DNA from: Deltaproteobacteria bacterium
GTDB taxonomy: Bacteria; Myxococcota; Myxococcia; SLRQ01
NCBI GenBank assembly: GCA_007130885.1
Contig: SLRQ01000090.1
Coordinates: 1-43,122 of the forward strand
Length of the DNA stretch: 43,122 bases
Reading direction: 5' to 3'
The notes under the pieces were generated by a model. The model had not been told where the DNA came from. It did not search any database and worked only from the letters and a program-made list of their open reading frames with translations. Each line of letters opens with the position of its first letter. The stretch's first letter is position 1. Below are positions 25,501 to 33,666 of this stretch, in pieces. The position numbers and the translations under genes are program-made.

Positions 25501-27750
25501 CTCCCACTCTTCACGTTGGGTGTGGAGCCGCTCTAGTGCACATAAGGCGACCAGGGAGTCCGACTGGGTTTCAAGAACCCGCTCGTAGCACTCGATGGCT
25601 TTCTGCTGATTCTCGAGGCGGTTCTCGTAGATGTCCCCGAGTCGCAGGAGCAGGCTTACCACTTGCTCGTTGTTTTTCGTGGCTTCTATCTCTTCAAGGT
25701 AGGCATCGACCAAATCGCTCCAGCGGCCCGCCTGACCGAGAAGTCTACAAAGCGCGCGCAAGGCCGGAAGGTAGTTCGGCTGTACCTCGAGCACCTTCCG
25801 ATAGCCGGAGATGGCCGTCTCGTGATCCGAAGCACGCTCTTCATAGACCTCGGCCGCCTGCTGAAGGAGTTCTATCGCTTGACGCTTGTCCTCGGTTAGC
25901 TTGGCCTCTTGTTCCAGCAAATCGCCGAGATCTTCCCATCGTTCGAGCTTGCGATAGAGCCTCCCCAGCTCTCGTAACGCGGTGCGATTATCCGGGGTCA
26001 AGGATAGTATTTGCTCCCAGGCATCGGCGGCCGCCGAAAGATCCTCCTGCCGCTCCTCCTTGATTCGGGCGATTCGTTCGAGGAGGCTGACCTTATGAGG
26101 CGGATCCTCGGCCCCTTTTAGGGATTGCTCCAAAAGACCGACCAGATCGTCCCAGCGACCCGCCTCCTCGTACAGCCTGCACAGAGCCTGCATGGCGGGC
26201 AGATACTCCGGAAACTCGGCGAGCACATTTTGCAGGGTTTCCATGGCCAGCTCGGGCCTGGCCAGCCGTTGCTCTTGGGTCTCCGCGATCTTGAAGCCAC
26301 GGTTTGCGGCTTGCTCTTGATCGGAAGCTATGCTCATCTCCTGCTCGAAGGTCCAGATGAGATCGCTCCAGCGCTCCGCCCGAAAATAGAGCTTTCCGAG
26401 CGCTGCAAGCGCGGCAGCTTCTCCCGGATTCACTTCGAGAGTTCTGCGGTAGGCTCCCGCTGCCTCTTCCGGCTTGTCGAGACTTTCGAGCAGCGTCCCA
26501 AGCCGCAGATAAACCTCTCCCTTGGCCTTGGGGTTGCAAGTTTGCTCGCCTAGTTGTTCCAGGATTTCGGTCAGCACCTCGTTCTTGTCGGCCCTCTCGT
26601 AGAGGCTGGCGAGGCGCGACAAGACGAAAAGGTCGTCGGGTGACGCCCTCCTGGCTTCCTCTAGAAGGCTGATGGCGTCCTCGGGACGTTCGAGGAGGTC
26701 ATTGGCGATTCTCGCCGCCTCCAGCCATGCCGCCGAGGCTTCCTCGGGTGTGACGGCGGCTTGTCCCAAGGCCCGAAGAACTTGCAGCCGTCTTTCCGAC
26801 TCGTCTTTTTTGGAGAGAAGCAGCTCCAGCCCGTTCAGAGCGACGGTGTTCCGGGGGTCGATCTCCAAAACGCGCTCGTAGATCTCGATCCCCTTGTCGC
26901 GGTCGGAGACCTGGTGCGCGTAGTAGCTGCCGGCGGTGCAGAGCATGGCGGCTCTCAACGATGGCGACTCGATGGCTTCAGCCTGCCGCTCCAGTATCTC
27001 CGCAAGGCGCTCGTGATCGGCATCCTTCGAAGCAAAACCTTCGATGAGCTTGAGCGCGCAAACGTGACCGGGGAAAAACTCTTCCACTTCGGCAATGGTC
27101 GCGACGGCCTCTTCCGGGCGGTTCAGATGCTCGTTTTTCAGAAAAGCGAGCTCGAACAGCAGGTCCGCTTTCCTTCGATGATCTCTTGTCGCCTTGGCTT
27201 CTGCCTCGAGAAGCTTGGCCACCATCTTCCAACTTCCCGCCTCCTTGAAGAGGCGGCGCGCGGCGGTGATGGCGGGTCGAAATGTCGAGTCGACTTGGAA
27301 AGCTTTCTGAAAACAAGCTGCGGCGGACCGCGAGCGGGCCAAGTGCTCGAGGTGAATCATGCCGGCTTCGTACCAAAGGCGAGCGGCCTCCTTGTTCCTT
27401 CCGCGTGAACGGGCCTCGTACTCATAGTTGGCGACAACCTTCTCCAAAGGCTCGTCCAGCATCCCGAGGTCTAGACGCGGTTGAGAGTGGGCCTCCGTTT
27501 CGCCGGTCTCCTCTTGCGCTTCGTTCTCGCTCTTCGTTGCCGCTTCCGAGGACGTCTCATACGGTTCGCTCGCGGGCGATGGGATCTCCTCCGTACCGCC
27601 GGAGGAGGACTCCATCTCCGCTACCGCGGAATCCACGGCCTGCTTCGTTGGCTCCTTCTCGGATACCGTGTCGCCCCCCTCTCGCTCCAAGCCCGCATCG
27701 TCGGATGCCGCCGTGCTTTGTCCGCCCGTATCTTCTCGATTACTCGACAT
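22540..27750 (-). CDS. Giant TPR protein
   Basis: A 1,736-residue protein. An acidic Glu/Ser/Thr-rich N-terminus (about 1-95) is followed by a very long array of tetratricopeptide-like repeats (about 96-1440). Units commonly read like YRKVLEVQPNYLPALRALCRL, AGRWSDLVDAYLEEIE or LLERIARIKEERQEDLSAA. The last about 290 residues (from VESMESLSSDS) lack the TPR pattern; they have alternating helices and strands (PVLVVGSDLPRQQNVHQQRF, DRAGLLLAGNIETALGLLC) and end FFKLRRQLKLAL. There is no signal peptide or membrane segment, so it is probably cytoplasmic. Proteins with this plan occur in Myxococcota, where the role is unknown to me; TPR arrays hold protein partners. GGGAGG lies about 6 bases before the start. 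A hairpin and a palindrome sit in the upstream gap. Confidence 0.9.
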   Translation of the reverse strand: MSSNREDTGGQSTAASDDAGLEREGGDTVSEKEPTKQAVDSAVAEMESSSGGTEEIPSPASEPYETSSEAATKSENEAQEETGETEAHSQPRLDLGMLDEPLEKVVANYEYEARSRGRNKEAARLWYEAGMIHLEHLARSRSAAACFQKAFQVDSTFRPAITAARRLFKEAGSWKMVAKLLEAEAKATRDHRRKADLLFELAFLKNEHLNRPEEAVATIAEVEEFFPGHVCALKLIEGFASKDADHERLAEILERQAEAIESPSLRAAMLCTAGSYYAHQVSDRDKGIEIYERVLEIDPRNTVALNGLELLLSKKDESERRLQVLRALGQAAVTPEEASAAWLEAARIANDLLERPEDAISLLEEARRASPDDLFVLSRLASLYERADKNEVLTEILEQLGEQTCNPKAKGEVYLRLGTLLESLDKPEEAAGAYRRTLEVNPGEAAALAALGKLYFRAERWSDLIWTFEQEMSIASDQEQAANRGFKIAETQEQRLARPELAMETLQNVLAEFPEYLPAMQALCRLYEEAGRWDDLVGLLEQSLKGAEDPPHKVSLLERIARIKEERQEDLSAAADAWEQILSLTPDNRTALRELGRLYRKLERWEDLGDLLEQEAKLTEDKRQAIELLQQAAEVYEERASDHETAISGYRKVLEVQPNYLPALRALCRLLGQAGRWSDLVDAYLEEIEATKNNEQVVSLLLRLGDIYENRLENQQKAIECYERVLETQSDSLVALCALERLHTQREEWESVIVILERHAELVPEGPDKAVLLARAASIIESRLCDIGAAVEAYEAASETMPNHLVAWQALARLHAMKDDWRAVANIYEHSVAENEAGSPSNRRRTLGLLYLHQLDDLNKAKACFETVLEEDPTDAVCLAALEQVYKKSGDSEAVAKVRIKLAEKAGTAGGDLLHSLTFEHKNPTGPFDDEESLWRKIHDLAPNNILALERLTELAKEKGDDDRRLELIKQQLDLCKSDDLRLALALRGSEIAINQGDMKGAEELLRLTLEIAPDYLPALRGLKKVLAANGELDQVRVLLVREGEITQDPKRAASLLLESAVLCQEHAENLVEAEARYRKVLEQEPANYRAYDLLSKLLESQRRYQHLAELHCWRAENAPGTDNRRKAWLSAACVYSEKLEDTRSALEAIQSALKGSPEDIECLELGASLAFELGDWETSAKLCRRRLDVGGDARDLLPHRLRLATLYQEHIGAPDNALPLLAKILEVEPSHCEALRRQADIHVTTGSWLDAADALRRLSDAENLPADKAAALRRLATIQVDNLDDKNAAIHTLEASRKIDPANPETGKQLALLLEGREDWEDAVAVYMDIINRLPPNDLDAGYPLHVRVAQIQGDHLDKKRQAVQSYRSALEINPDACEPRVALAELFASDTSQHPLAIEEHRTLIARDPFRVESYHALYELYLESKAFDRAWCTAAVLHFLGVATEEETFFYNDNKERVPVESMESLSSDSIATLLRHNDDHGPLADVLFIIGNQLSRVHPPPLDRFQVGRSDKLSSRDGSPVRLLCDSLLTNLGGADVEIYRTNQSSGAVESFAADPPVLVVGSDLPRQQNVHQQRFLLARHLIRMSTGTVLCTQLERPTLIATLQAAVQVAKPDYLALGASNDADLTKACSKSLSRKARKALEEPARRLAIAGDRIDLDRFISGIYRTSDRAGLLLAGNIETALGLLCRQAGKPGNGNRCDELRGIEPVEEALRFLTSEAFFKLRRQLKLAL

Positions 27751-27763
27751 CGGAATCCTCCCG

Positions 27764-27790
27764 TTGCCGGGGAGAACCTCTTTCCGGCAA
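27764..27790 (-). promoter_or_regulatory. Leader hairpin just upstream of the TPR gene ribosome-binding site
   Basis: TTGCCGG (27764-27770) and CCGGCAA (27784-27790) are perfect 7-base arms with a 13-base loop. On the minus strand the hairpin ends a few bases before the GGGAGG site of the TPR gene (starting at 27750). It could shield or expose translation initiation or stabilise the mRNA. Proof of transcription is lacking. Confidence 0.45.
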
Positions 27791-27849
27791 TTGTTGCTCT
27801 AAATTGTCTTATCCAACCCCGCGAAGACACGATGTGCTCGCGCTTCAAG

Positions 27850-27864
27850 GGCCAAGCATTGGCC
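27850..27864. promoter_or_regulatory. 15-bp palindrome upstream of the TPR gene
   Basis: GGCCAA (27850-27855), gca, TTGGCC (27859-27864) is a perfect 6-3-6 palindrome about 100 bases upstream of the TPR start codon, an operator-like site. No matching regulator is known. Confidence 0.35.
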
Positions 27865-28052
27865 ACGCCATGTCGTTGAACACTACTTATGCGCCATCAA
27901 GGTATTTGACCGAGGGTCTTGTGCGGGCATATCTCGCTCCCACGGAGGCAGGAAGTCAGATAGCCAGGCTAGCATTCCCTCTAACGGCGCGACAAGCCAC
28001 GGGCGGCATACTAAGGATCCGGGAGGCAACCCGTTTCCGCCGCTAGGCATGT

Positions 28053-29594
28053 CTACTCCAGCCGTCCTATGGCGGATTCCGAAGCAGAGAGTAGGGTGCC
28101 CTCGTCCACAAGAGTGCAAAGGGCCTCTATGTCCTTGTGGAGTGTACGGTCCGCCGTTAGTGGGGGAACCCGCTCCCGAATGATGGCGTGTAGGGGACGA
28201 AGACCCCTGCCTGGGCGCGTCGGCAGCCGGTGCTCGAGTGCCTGTGCGGCACACAGAAGCTCTATCGCCAGCACCGTTCGCACATTGTTCACGACGGTTC
28301 GAGCTTTCAGTGCACTGTTCATGCCCATGGAGACGTGGTCCTCTCTCCCCGCACTGGAAGGTATCGAGTCCGCCGACGCGGGGTGGCACAGAATCTTGTT
28401 CTCGTTGACCAGCGCGGCCGCCGTTACCTGCGCCATCATGAACCCGGAATCCAGCCCCGGGTTTGGTGCAAGGAAAGGAGGTAAGCCCGAAAGCGACGGG
28501 TTCACCAACTGCTCGATACGTCTCTCACTGATGGACGCCAGGTTCGATACTGCAAGAGCGAGATAATCCAGCGCCATGGCCGGATACTGGCCGTGGAAGT
28601 TGCCGCCGCTGATGACCTCGTCTTGCTCCGGAAACAGAAGAGGGTTGTCGGTAGCGGAGTTGATCTCGACCTGGAGCACGTTTCGGCAAAAAGCCATTCC
28701 ATCTCGGGCTGCTCCGTGCACCTGTGGCATGCACCTCAATGAATAGGGGTCTTGGACCTTGGCGCAGCCTTCGTGGCTGGCCACGATTTCGGAATCGCGA
28801 AGGAGGGAGCGCAAGTTCTTGGCGCTTATGGACTGACCCAAATGGGGCCTGACCGCCTGGACTCTTTCGTCGAAAGGCTTAACGCTGCCCAGCAAGGCAT
28901 CGAGCGAGAGCGCTCCAGCGATGTCAGCCACACGGGTAAGGCTCTCTGCTCGAAGCAATGCAAGGCTACCGACGGCAGTCATGGCTTGGGTGCCGTTTAC
29001 GAGAGCCAAACCTTCCTTTGCCCCGAGCTCTATTGGGCGAAGTCCCGCTCGACGAAGGCCTTCGGCCGCCGGCAGCCTCTCGCCGTCCATCCGGCACTCG
29101 CCTTCCCCGATCAGAGTGAGGGCAAGATGCGCCAATGGAGCTAGGTCTCCCGATGCGCCTACAGAGCCCTTCTCCGGGATGACAGGGACAACGTCCTTTT
29201 CAAGTAGACCGAGTAATAGTCGCAGCGTCTCGTGCCTTACTCCCGAACATCCCTTCGCCAGAACATTCGCCCGCAGCAAAACCAAAGCTCGCGCTTCGTG
29301 CGGCGGCAGCGGGTCACCGACGCCACATGCGTGCGATCGCACGAGGTTCAGCTGGAGACGGGCGAGATCGTCCGGTGGGATGCGTACTTCCGCGAGGTTT
29401 CCAAAGCCGGTGTTTATGCCGTACGCGGTTCTACCGTCCTCGAGAACGGCTTCGACCTGTGCTCTGGCACTGGCGACCGCCGCCTCGGCCTCGACGCTCA
29501 AGCCGACCGACGCAAGGCCGGAGGCGACCAAGGCAACCTGTTCGAGTGAGAGATTGTTGCCGTCTAGGAGAACTTTGCTTGTGTTGGCGCTCAT
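28053..29594 (-). CDS. hutH: Histidine ammonia-lyase
   Basis: A 513-residue enzyme that eliminates ammonia from L-histidine to give urocanate. ATG 29594 ([20 protein letters not shown]) matches family length; the open frame runs 94 codons further upstream with unrelated sequence. The MIO cofactor triad is A147-S148-G149 in [17 protein letters not shown]58 sits in [13 protein letters not shown], and NGTQAMT is present. No hutU, hutI or hutG lies beside it. It could still act in histidine use, or belong to the aromatic lyase superfamily with another substrate; the conserved motifs favour histidine. It is upstream of the giant TPR gene on the same strand, 302 bases away. Confidence 0.93.
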   Translation of the reverse strand: MSANTSKVLLDGNNLSLEQVALVASGLASVGLSVEAEAAVASARAQVEAVLEDGRTAYGINTGFGNLAEVRIPPDDLARLQLNLVRSHACGVGDPLPPHEARALVLLRANVLAKGCSGVRHETLRLLLGLLEKDVVPVIPEKGSVGASGDLAPLAHLALTLIGEGECRMDGERLPAAEGLRRAGLRPIELGAKEGLALVNGTQAMTAVGSLALLRAESLTRVADIAGALSLDALLGSVKPFDERVQAVRPHLGQSISAKNLRSLLRDSEIVASHEGCAKVQDPYSLRCMPQVHGAARDGMAFCRNVLQVEINSATDNPLLFPEQDEVISGGNFHGQYPAMALDYLALAVSNLASISERRIEQLVNPSLSGLPPFLAPNPGLDSGFMMAQVTAAALVNENKILCHPASADSIPSSAGREDHVSMGMNSALKARTVVNNVRTVLAIELLCAAQALEHRLPTRPGRGLRPLHAIIRERVPPLTADRTLHKDIEALCTLVDEGTLLSASESAIGRLE

Positions 29595-29907
29595 GAGAAG
29601 CTTCCCGAGATTTTTTGTCCTGCCCCAGCATGCCCCGCGGGAGGTGCCTCGTTCAGACCATGAAACCGCGGTGCAAGCAAGCAGCCCGGGCATGTACAGA
29701 GCGGCTACGAACGTACGCTCGTCCGCCTCCGGGTTCTTTGGAGCAGATGAGTGAAGACGTGGCATCGTGCTGTACCACCGCTCGTCACTCCGAGGTGCGT
29801 GCGGTGCACAGTCGGGTTGACGGTTTGGAGGCGAGTTCCTAGAGCATCGAGGCCACGTCCAACATCCGCCTGACACCTAGGAAAAAAAAGATGTGGCTTG
29901 AGCTTTG
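29595..29907. other. Intergenic gap between hutH and the ComEA-like gene
   Basis: About 310 bases between divergent genes. It contains a T-rich run near hutH and a possible plus-strand promoter (next entry). No gene or RNA is recognised. Confidence 0.5.
29817..29845 (+). promoter_or_regulatory. Possible promoter of the ComEA-like gene
   Basis: TTGACG (29817-29822) and TAGAGC (29840-29845) are separated by 17 bases. The -35 is strong (5 of 6), the -10 weak (3 of 6). A start near 29852 would leave a leader of about 55 bases before the ATG at 29908. Confidence 0.3.
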
Positions 29908-30513
29908 ATGGAACCTCGCCATGTCGTCATAGGGATTCTGATCGTCGGGGTTTCGCTGGTAAGCGGCTGGAGAGCCGTACGATCCAGCGGCCCCGAGCAG
30001 GTCATCTCTGTCGAATTGCCGGTCTGTGAGAGCGGTATAGTAGCGGTCTCCTGGCCTGGCGATGGCGAACGAGTGGGCTGCTTGGAGGAGTTGGGTTCAT
30101 TGCTGCTGTATGCCGCAACGCAAGCGGGATGCGAGCCGAAGGGCGACCCAAGCGCGGTGAAGGCGGCTTCCGGGCAGCGTGTGCGGGTGGAGGCCGACGG
30201 CGACCGTATCTGCCGCGTGACTTTTTGTTTTCTTTCCGGCAGTGAGCTCTTGGCTCTGAACGTTCCCATCGATCTGAACCGGGCGGGGATACCCGACCTC
30301 ATGGCCCTTCGGGGAATCGGTCCGGTGCGGGCGCGTGCGATAGTGGATGACAGAGCCGAGCTCGGAGACTTTCGTTCCGTGGATGATTTGGCTCGAGTGC
30401 GTGGAATAGGTCCGGTTACGCTCGAGCGTATCGCTCCTTACGTGGTGGCGGGCAAAGGCGTGACGGAAGACGATGTGCCGGGGTCCGCCGCTTATCGCAC
30501 CACCGTGCCGTAG
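29908..30513 (+). CDS. ComEA-like helix-hairpin-helix membrane protein
   Basis: A 201-residue protein from ATG 29908 (a TTG precedes it). An N-terminal hydrophobic helix (about 7-21, VIGILIVGVSLVSGW) anchors it, so the rest is probably outside the cytoplasm. A middle segment of about 95 residues contains five Cys (around residues 40, 58, 75, 102 and 107) and no known domain. The C-terminal part has the tandem HhH signature of ComEA: IDLNRAGIPDLMALRGIGPVRARAIVDDR, then FRSVDDLARVRGIGPVTLERIAPYV. ComEA proteins bind DNA during uptake. The Cys-rich insert is unlike simple ComEA. Its end overlaps the convergent NlpC/P60 gene by 22 bases. Confidence 0.75.
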   Translation: MEPRHVVIGILIVGVSLVSGWRAVRSSGPEQVISVELPVCESGIVAVSWPGDGERVGCLEELGSLLLYAATQAGCEPKGDPSAVKAASGQRVRVEADGDRICRVTFCFLSGSELLALNVPIDLNRAGIPDLMALRGIGPVRARAIVDDRAELGDFRSVDDLARVRGIGPVTLERIAPYVVAGKGVTEDDVPGSAAYRTTVP

Positions 30514-31187
30514 CCTGCGAAAAGCTCTCCGGCCAATCTTTGCCCACTGCCGCCGCGGCGCAAAAAATCATTGATGACCTGGCCGGTGACGGGGTTCCTA
30601 TGGGTCGACGGTGAGCCGCGATTCATTCTGCCTCTGACCACACGGCCCTGCATATGATGCAAGAACACGACCGTACCATCTCGTTCCACTTTCTCGACTA
30701 TTCCTATATGGGTCAGCCTGCTTCGGGGGAGCCCGTGAGTACCGTCGAAGAACACCAGGTCGCCCGGCGTTGGCGTGCCTGTGTGCAGCCTGCCGTGCCT
30801 GTTGACGTATCGATGGATTATGACCACGCCGTTTTCTCCCGGAGCGCCGCCTTCGGAATAAAGGTCTATGCCTATGGAATGGTAGGCAGCCTGCGCGAAG
30901 CCCGAACAATCGGACCTGAACCCGCGTCCGCCGACCGACGGCGAAGACCTGCCGTGCATACCGGAGGCAACCGCGATGACGCGGTTACGCGTGGATGGTG
31001 ACCGGCTCGCGGAGGAGGGGGTGGTGGAGGGGGCCGCCGGCGTGGTGGAAGAAGCCTGGAGACCTTGTAGGACGGGGTTTGCCGGGGGTGGCATATACGG
31101 CCTTGCGGCGCAAGCCGATGATGCCGCTAGCAGGCCGGCAAGAAGAAAGATGTAGTTAGCGGTAAGCTTTCGCGCGAAATGGGTCAC
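30492..31187 (-). CDS. NlpC/P60-family cell-wall hydrolase
   Basis: A 231-residue exported hydrolase from GTG 31187, which has an aggggcgag ribosome-binding site; GTG 31211 is an alternative. The N-terminus is a signal sequence (NYIFLLAGLLAASSACAA); a lipobox is weak, so lipidation is uncertain. After a Ser/Thr/Pro-rich linker the catalytic domain begins: C94 in FRSDCSGFAQAAY, H160 in RLTHIGIVEKV, and a third His in VVFLHHMQG. The fold cuts peptide bonds in peptidoglycan stem peptides. Two palindromes lie upstream (31208-31236). It converges on the ComEA-like gene and diverges from the helical-repeat lipoprotein. Confidence 0.9.
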   Translation of the reverse strand: MTHFARKLTANYIFLLAGLLAASSACAARPYMPPPANPVLQGLQASSTTPAAPSTTPSSASRSPSTRNRVIAVASGMHGRSSPSVGGRGFRSDCSGFAQAAYHSIGIDLYSEGGAPGENGVVIIHRYVNRHGRLHTGTPTPGDLVFFDGTHGLPRSRLTHIGIVEKVERDGTVVFLHHMQGRVVRGRMNRGSPSTHRNPVTGQVINDFLRRGGSGQRLAGELFAGYGTVVR

Positions 31188-31207
31188 TTGCTCGCCCCTG
31201 GGTGATG

Positions 31208-31220
31208 GCACCGGCGGTGC
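31208..31220. promoter_or_regulatory. Palindrome beside the NlpC gene start
   Basis: GCACC (31208-31212), ggc, GGTGC (31216-31220) is a perfect 5-3-5 palindrome, 20 bases upstream of the chosen start of the NlpC/P60 gene and adjacent to a second palindrome. Confidence 0.3.
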
Positions 31221-31221
31221 A

Positions 31222-31236
31222 TGTGTTCACAACACA
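31222..31236. promoter_or_regulatory. Operator-like palindrome TGTGTT-N3-AACACA
   Basis: TGTGTT (31222-31227), cac, AACACA (31231-31236) is a perfect 6-3-6 palindrome in the divergent gap between the NlpC/P60 gene and the helical-repeat lipoprotein gene. The 15-bp dyad resembles regulator sites in form, but no regulator is identified. Confidence 0.45.
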
Positions 31237-31398
31237 AGGGTAGGGGAGGAGGGGCTCTTATCAAGTTTCCGGCTCGTGTTGATTGGGGGAGGGCAGGTGG
31301 CTCCCTCTGGATGTCGGGGTGTCGGCGATCCTGGGCGCTACGGGACAACCGGCGGGAATGAATGTCGCGGCCCCGGGACGGTGTTATGCTTCGGAGTC

Positions 31399-33222
31399 AT
31401 GCAAAGAGGCCGGTCTTTCAGATTGCTCTTCGTGGGGGCCTTGCTACTAATGCTGCTGATGGGATGCTCGAATCCTTTCAGGGAGGCAGCGCAAAAAGAC
31501 ACCACCGATGCGTGGCGGGCGTTTCTCGCCTCCGGTCGCGGTGGAGTAACCGAGCGAGAGCACGCCCTCGAAAGGCACGAGCAGTTGGTATGGCAGGAGG
31601 CCCGGGATCTCGACAAAGTTGCCGGCTACAGACGATACCTGGAGCTTTACCCCGATGGCAGGATGCGTGAGGATGCTGTCGGAAGGCTGGAAGCTCTTCG
31701 ATTCGAAAGGGCCATGGAGGCTGGGACCGCCGTTGCCCTCGAGGAGTTTCTCTTTGCCCATCCCGACGGAGAAAATGAGCAAGCGGCCAGGGAGCGCTTG
31801 GTGAGACTGCTTCGACAGGCCGCTCTCGAGGAGGGCACTATCGTCGCGTACGAATCGTTCGCGCGGCGCTTTCCCGAGGACGGCGGCGCAGGCTGCGAGG
31901 TGCGTGAGGCGCTGGAGCATGCACGGTACCATGAGGCCGAGAAAGAGGGCTCACTGGACGCCTTGCTTCGCTACCAGCGCCGTTTCCCCGATGGAGCCTA
32001 CTTCGATGAAGCAGATTTGCGTTCCAAGGAGCTGAGGATCAAAGCGCGAGTGCTGGCAGGCGATGTGAAAGCGGCGCGGAGGATCGTCGATGAGTCAGCG
32101 GCGGGTAAGGCGCGAGAGCGTCTGGCGGGCGCGTTGCAGCGGGCGTTGGTCGAAGCCGCGAAGGAGATGCTCGACATAGAACTCTTGGAGCAACTGGCGG
32201 AGGAAGAGGCCTGCGAGGAGGCGTCCGGGCTCGCAAGGGAGATGGTCGCAAAGCTCGAGGAACTTTCGAACCTTGCCGAACTGGAGGATGCTGCCGTGCG
32301 CCTATCTTCCAGCGAGCCTGGGCTTCCGCGGAGCGTCATCGGTGCATGGCTGGCTGACCGGGATGCGCGCCGCCGACGTGTTGCCGTTAGGGCCCTCGGC
32401 TACTCCGGAGACCCGAATGCCATCGCAACGCTGGCCCGGGCCCTCACCGACAGAAACCTGGGGGTGTCAGCCGAGGCGGTAGAAGCAATTCGCCGTCTGG
32501 GTGACTCCTTGCATCCGATGGTGAGAGACGTTTTCATCACCGAGGCCTTGGTACGCCTGGAGGCCAGGGCCGCGGGCTCGGAGCTTGCGTGGGTCGCGGG
32601 GGTGTTGCTCGAGGCCGCCGGTCATGAAGAAAGGGCCGTGGATGCTTACAGGCGGGCGACGGAGTCTCGGAAGCTTGTGCTTCCCCGAATGCGTCTTGCC
32701 CACTTGGAGAAAGACGAGCACAGACGCACCGTGGCTCTTACTGGAGCGGCGCTTTGGCTTCGGGACGAGGTCAGGGCTCGCATGGATTCCTTGGAGCCTT
32801 CAGCGCCGGGCAGCTACGAGCTTGAAAAGGAACCCGACCGCTCCTTGCTTCGTCACTTTCCAGCATTTTTGGCAAAGCTCGCTGAAATGACCGAACTGGC
32901 CGAGGCGCAGCCTGGCTCGGAGGAGCGTTTTACTTGGATTTCGGACGTTCGCGATCTTCTGGCTCGTTCGCATCGGGCCTATGCCGCTGCCGAAGCCCGA
33001 GCGGCCGCGGCGGACTCCTCCTGGCTCGTTTACGGGGTGGACGAGGCGGCTGCCTCCAGAAAGAAGGCGGGGCGAGAACGGGCGAAGGCGGTACGGGTCG
33101 TGGCCGAGGCGGCTCCTAGAACCGAGATTGCGGTGAACTTGCTTCAGAAATCAGCCCGTAGCGCGCATGAGGAGGAATCACGAGCTGCCACGGAATGGCT
33201 GGTTCGAAAGGACCCCCAATAA
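31399..33222 (+). CDS. Helical-repeat (HEAT/TPR-type) lipoprotein
   Basis: A 607-residue lipoprotein from ATG 31399 (ggag lies at 31394-31397). The signal ends in LLMGC (Cys about 23). The mature protein is nearly all helical. It starts with TPR-like pairs (YRRYLELYPDGRMREDAVGRLEALRF, LEEFLFAHPDGENEQAARERL, LLRYQRRFPDGAYFDEADLRSKEL), then a long Glu/Ala-rich stretch, a HEAT-like repeat (RDARRRRVAVRALGYSGDPNAIATLARALTD), another helical region and a basic Ala-rich end. It is probably a periplasmic scaffold at a membrane. The next gene starts at TAAATG, so the two are translationally coupled. Confidence 0.78.
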   Translation: MQRGRSFRLLFVGALLLMLLMGCSNPFREAAQKDTTDAWRAFLASGRGGVTEREHALERHEQLVWQEARDLDKVAGYRRYLELYPDGRMREDAVGRLEALRFERAMEAGTAVALEEFLFAHPDGENEQAARERLVRLLRQAALEEGTIVAYESFARRFPEDGGAGCEVREALEHARYHEAEKEGSLDALLRYQRRFPDGAYFDEADLRSKELRIKARVLAGDVKAARRIVDESAAGKARERLAGALQRALVEAAKEMLDIELLEQLAEEEACEEASGLAREMVAKLEELSNLAELEDAAVRLSSSEPGLPRSVIGAWLADRDARRRRVAVRALGYSGDPNAIATLARALTDRNLGVSAEAVEAIRRLGDSLHPMVRDVFITEALVRLEARAAGSELAWVAGVLLEAAGHEERAVDAYRRATESRKLVLPRMRLAHLEKDEHRRTVALTGAALWLRDEVRARMDSLEPSAPGSYELEKEPDRSLLRHFPAFLAKLAEMTELAEAQPGSEERFTWISDVRDLLARSHRAYAAAEARAAAADSSWLVYGVDEAAASRKKAGRERAKAVRVVAEAAPRTEIAVNLLQKSARSAHEEESRAATEWLVRKDPQ

Positions 33223-33666
33223 ATGAGGTTGCCGGAGGATCTTTGCCGGCGAGCCGCCGATCTCCTGCAGGAACGCTACGGGCATGCGTTGGAGCCCGGT
33301 GAATCGTTCGTCGTGCGCGGCTCGCTCTTCGCCGGCGAGGCGGAGGTGCGAATTGAGATCGAGAAGAGCGATCCTCTTGAACGAGTCGGACCGGAGCTAA
33401 TCGAAGTAGCAGCCAAGGTCGGCGTACCGGAGGGTGCAAGGGATGCCGATGAGGCGCTGGGCGTCGCTCTCGATGCATCGGATGCCTTCATGGGAGAGTG
33501 GCTCGAGGCGGGCCGGGAAGAACGCCACTCGATCGATTTCGTGGATCATTACTACCGGGGACGGCCCGTTTCAATCAGGATGCGCAGGAGTCGGCCGGCC
33601 CTGGAAGCCGAAGCCGAACGCATTCTTCGAAGGAGCGGTTTCGGCTCCACGGAGGATGGCGAGTGA
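33223..33666 (+). CDS. Small protein of unknown function, coupled to both neighbours
   Basis: A 147-residue protein with no signal peptide or transmembrane segment. It has a predicted helix (PEDLCRRAADLLQERYG), two beta-rich stretches (SFVVRGSLFAGEAEVRIEIEKSD, IDFVDHYYRGRPVSIRMRRSR), and a basic C-terminal helix ending in an acidic tail. Its ATG directly abuts the lipoprotein's TAA. Its TGA overlaps the GTG start of the next gene (GTGA), so the three genes look like one translationally coupled unit. I do not recognise a family. The absence of a signal peptide is odd given its envelope neighbours; it may be cytoplasmic. Confidence 0.65.
   Translation: MRLPEDLCRRAADLLQERYGHALEPGESFVVRGSLFAGEAEVRIEIEKSDPLERVGPELIEVAAKVGVPEGARDADEALGVALDASDAFMGEWLEAGREERHSIDFVDHYYRGRPVSIRMRRSRPALEAEAERILRRSGFGSTEDGE

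Larger units (their letters stand above)
27751..28052. other. Intergenic gap between hutH and the TPR gene
   Basis: These 302 bases hold the presumed promoter and leader of the giant TPR gene (minus strand). Two inverted repeats are visible (next entries). No small gene or clear -35/-10 pair was found. Confidence 0.5.

Noticed and set aside
28020..28053. Terminator after hutH from a CGGG/CCCG stem
   Set aside because: The stem has only four pairs and no T tract.
29595..29876. The 94-codon N-terminal extension of hutH
   Set aside because: The sequence does not resemble the family and the internal ATG gives the normal start and length.
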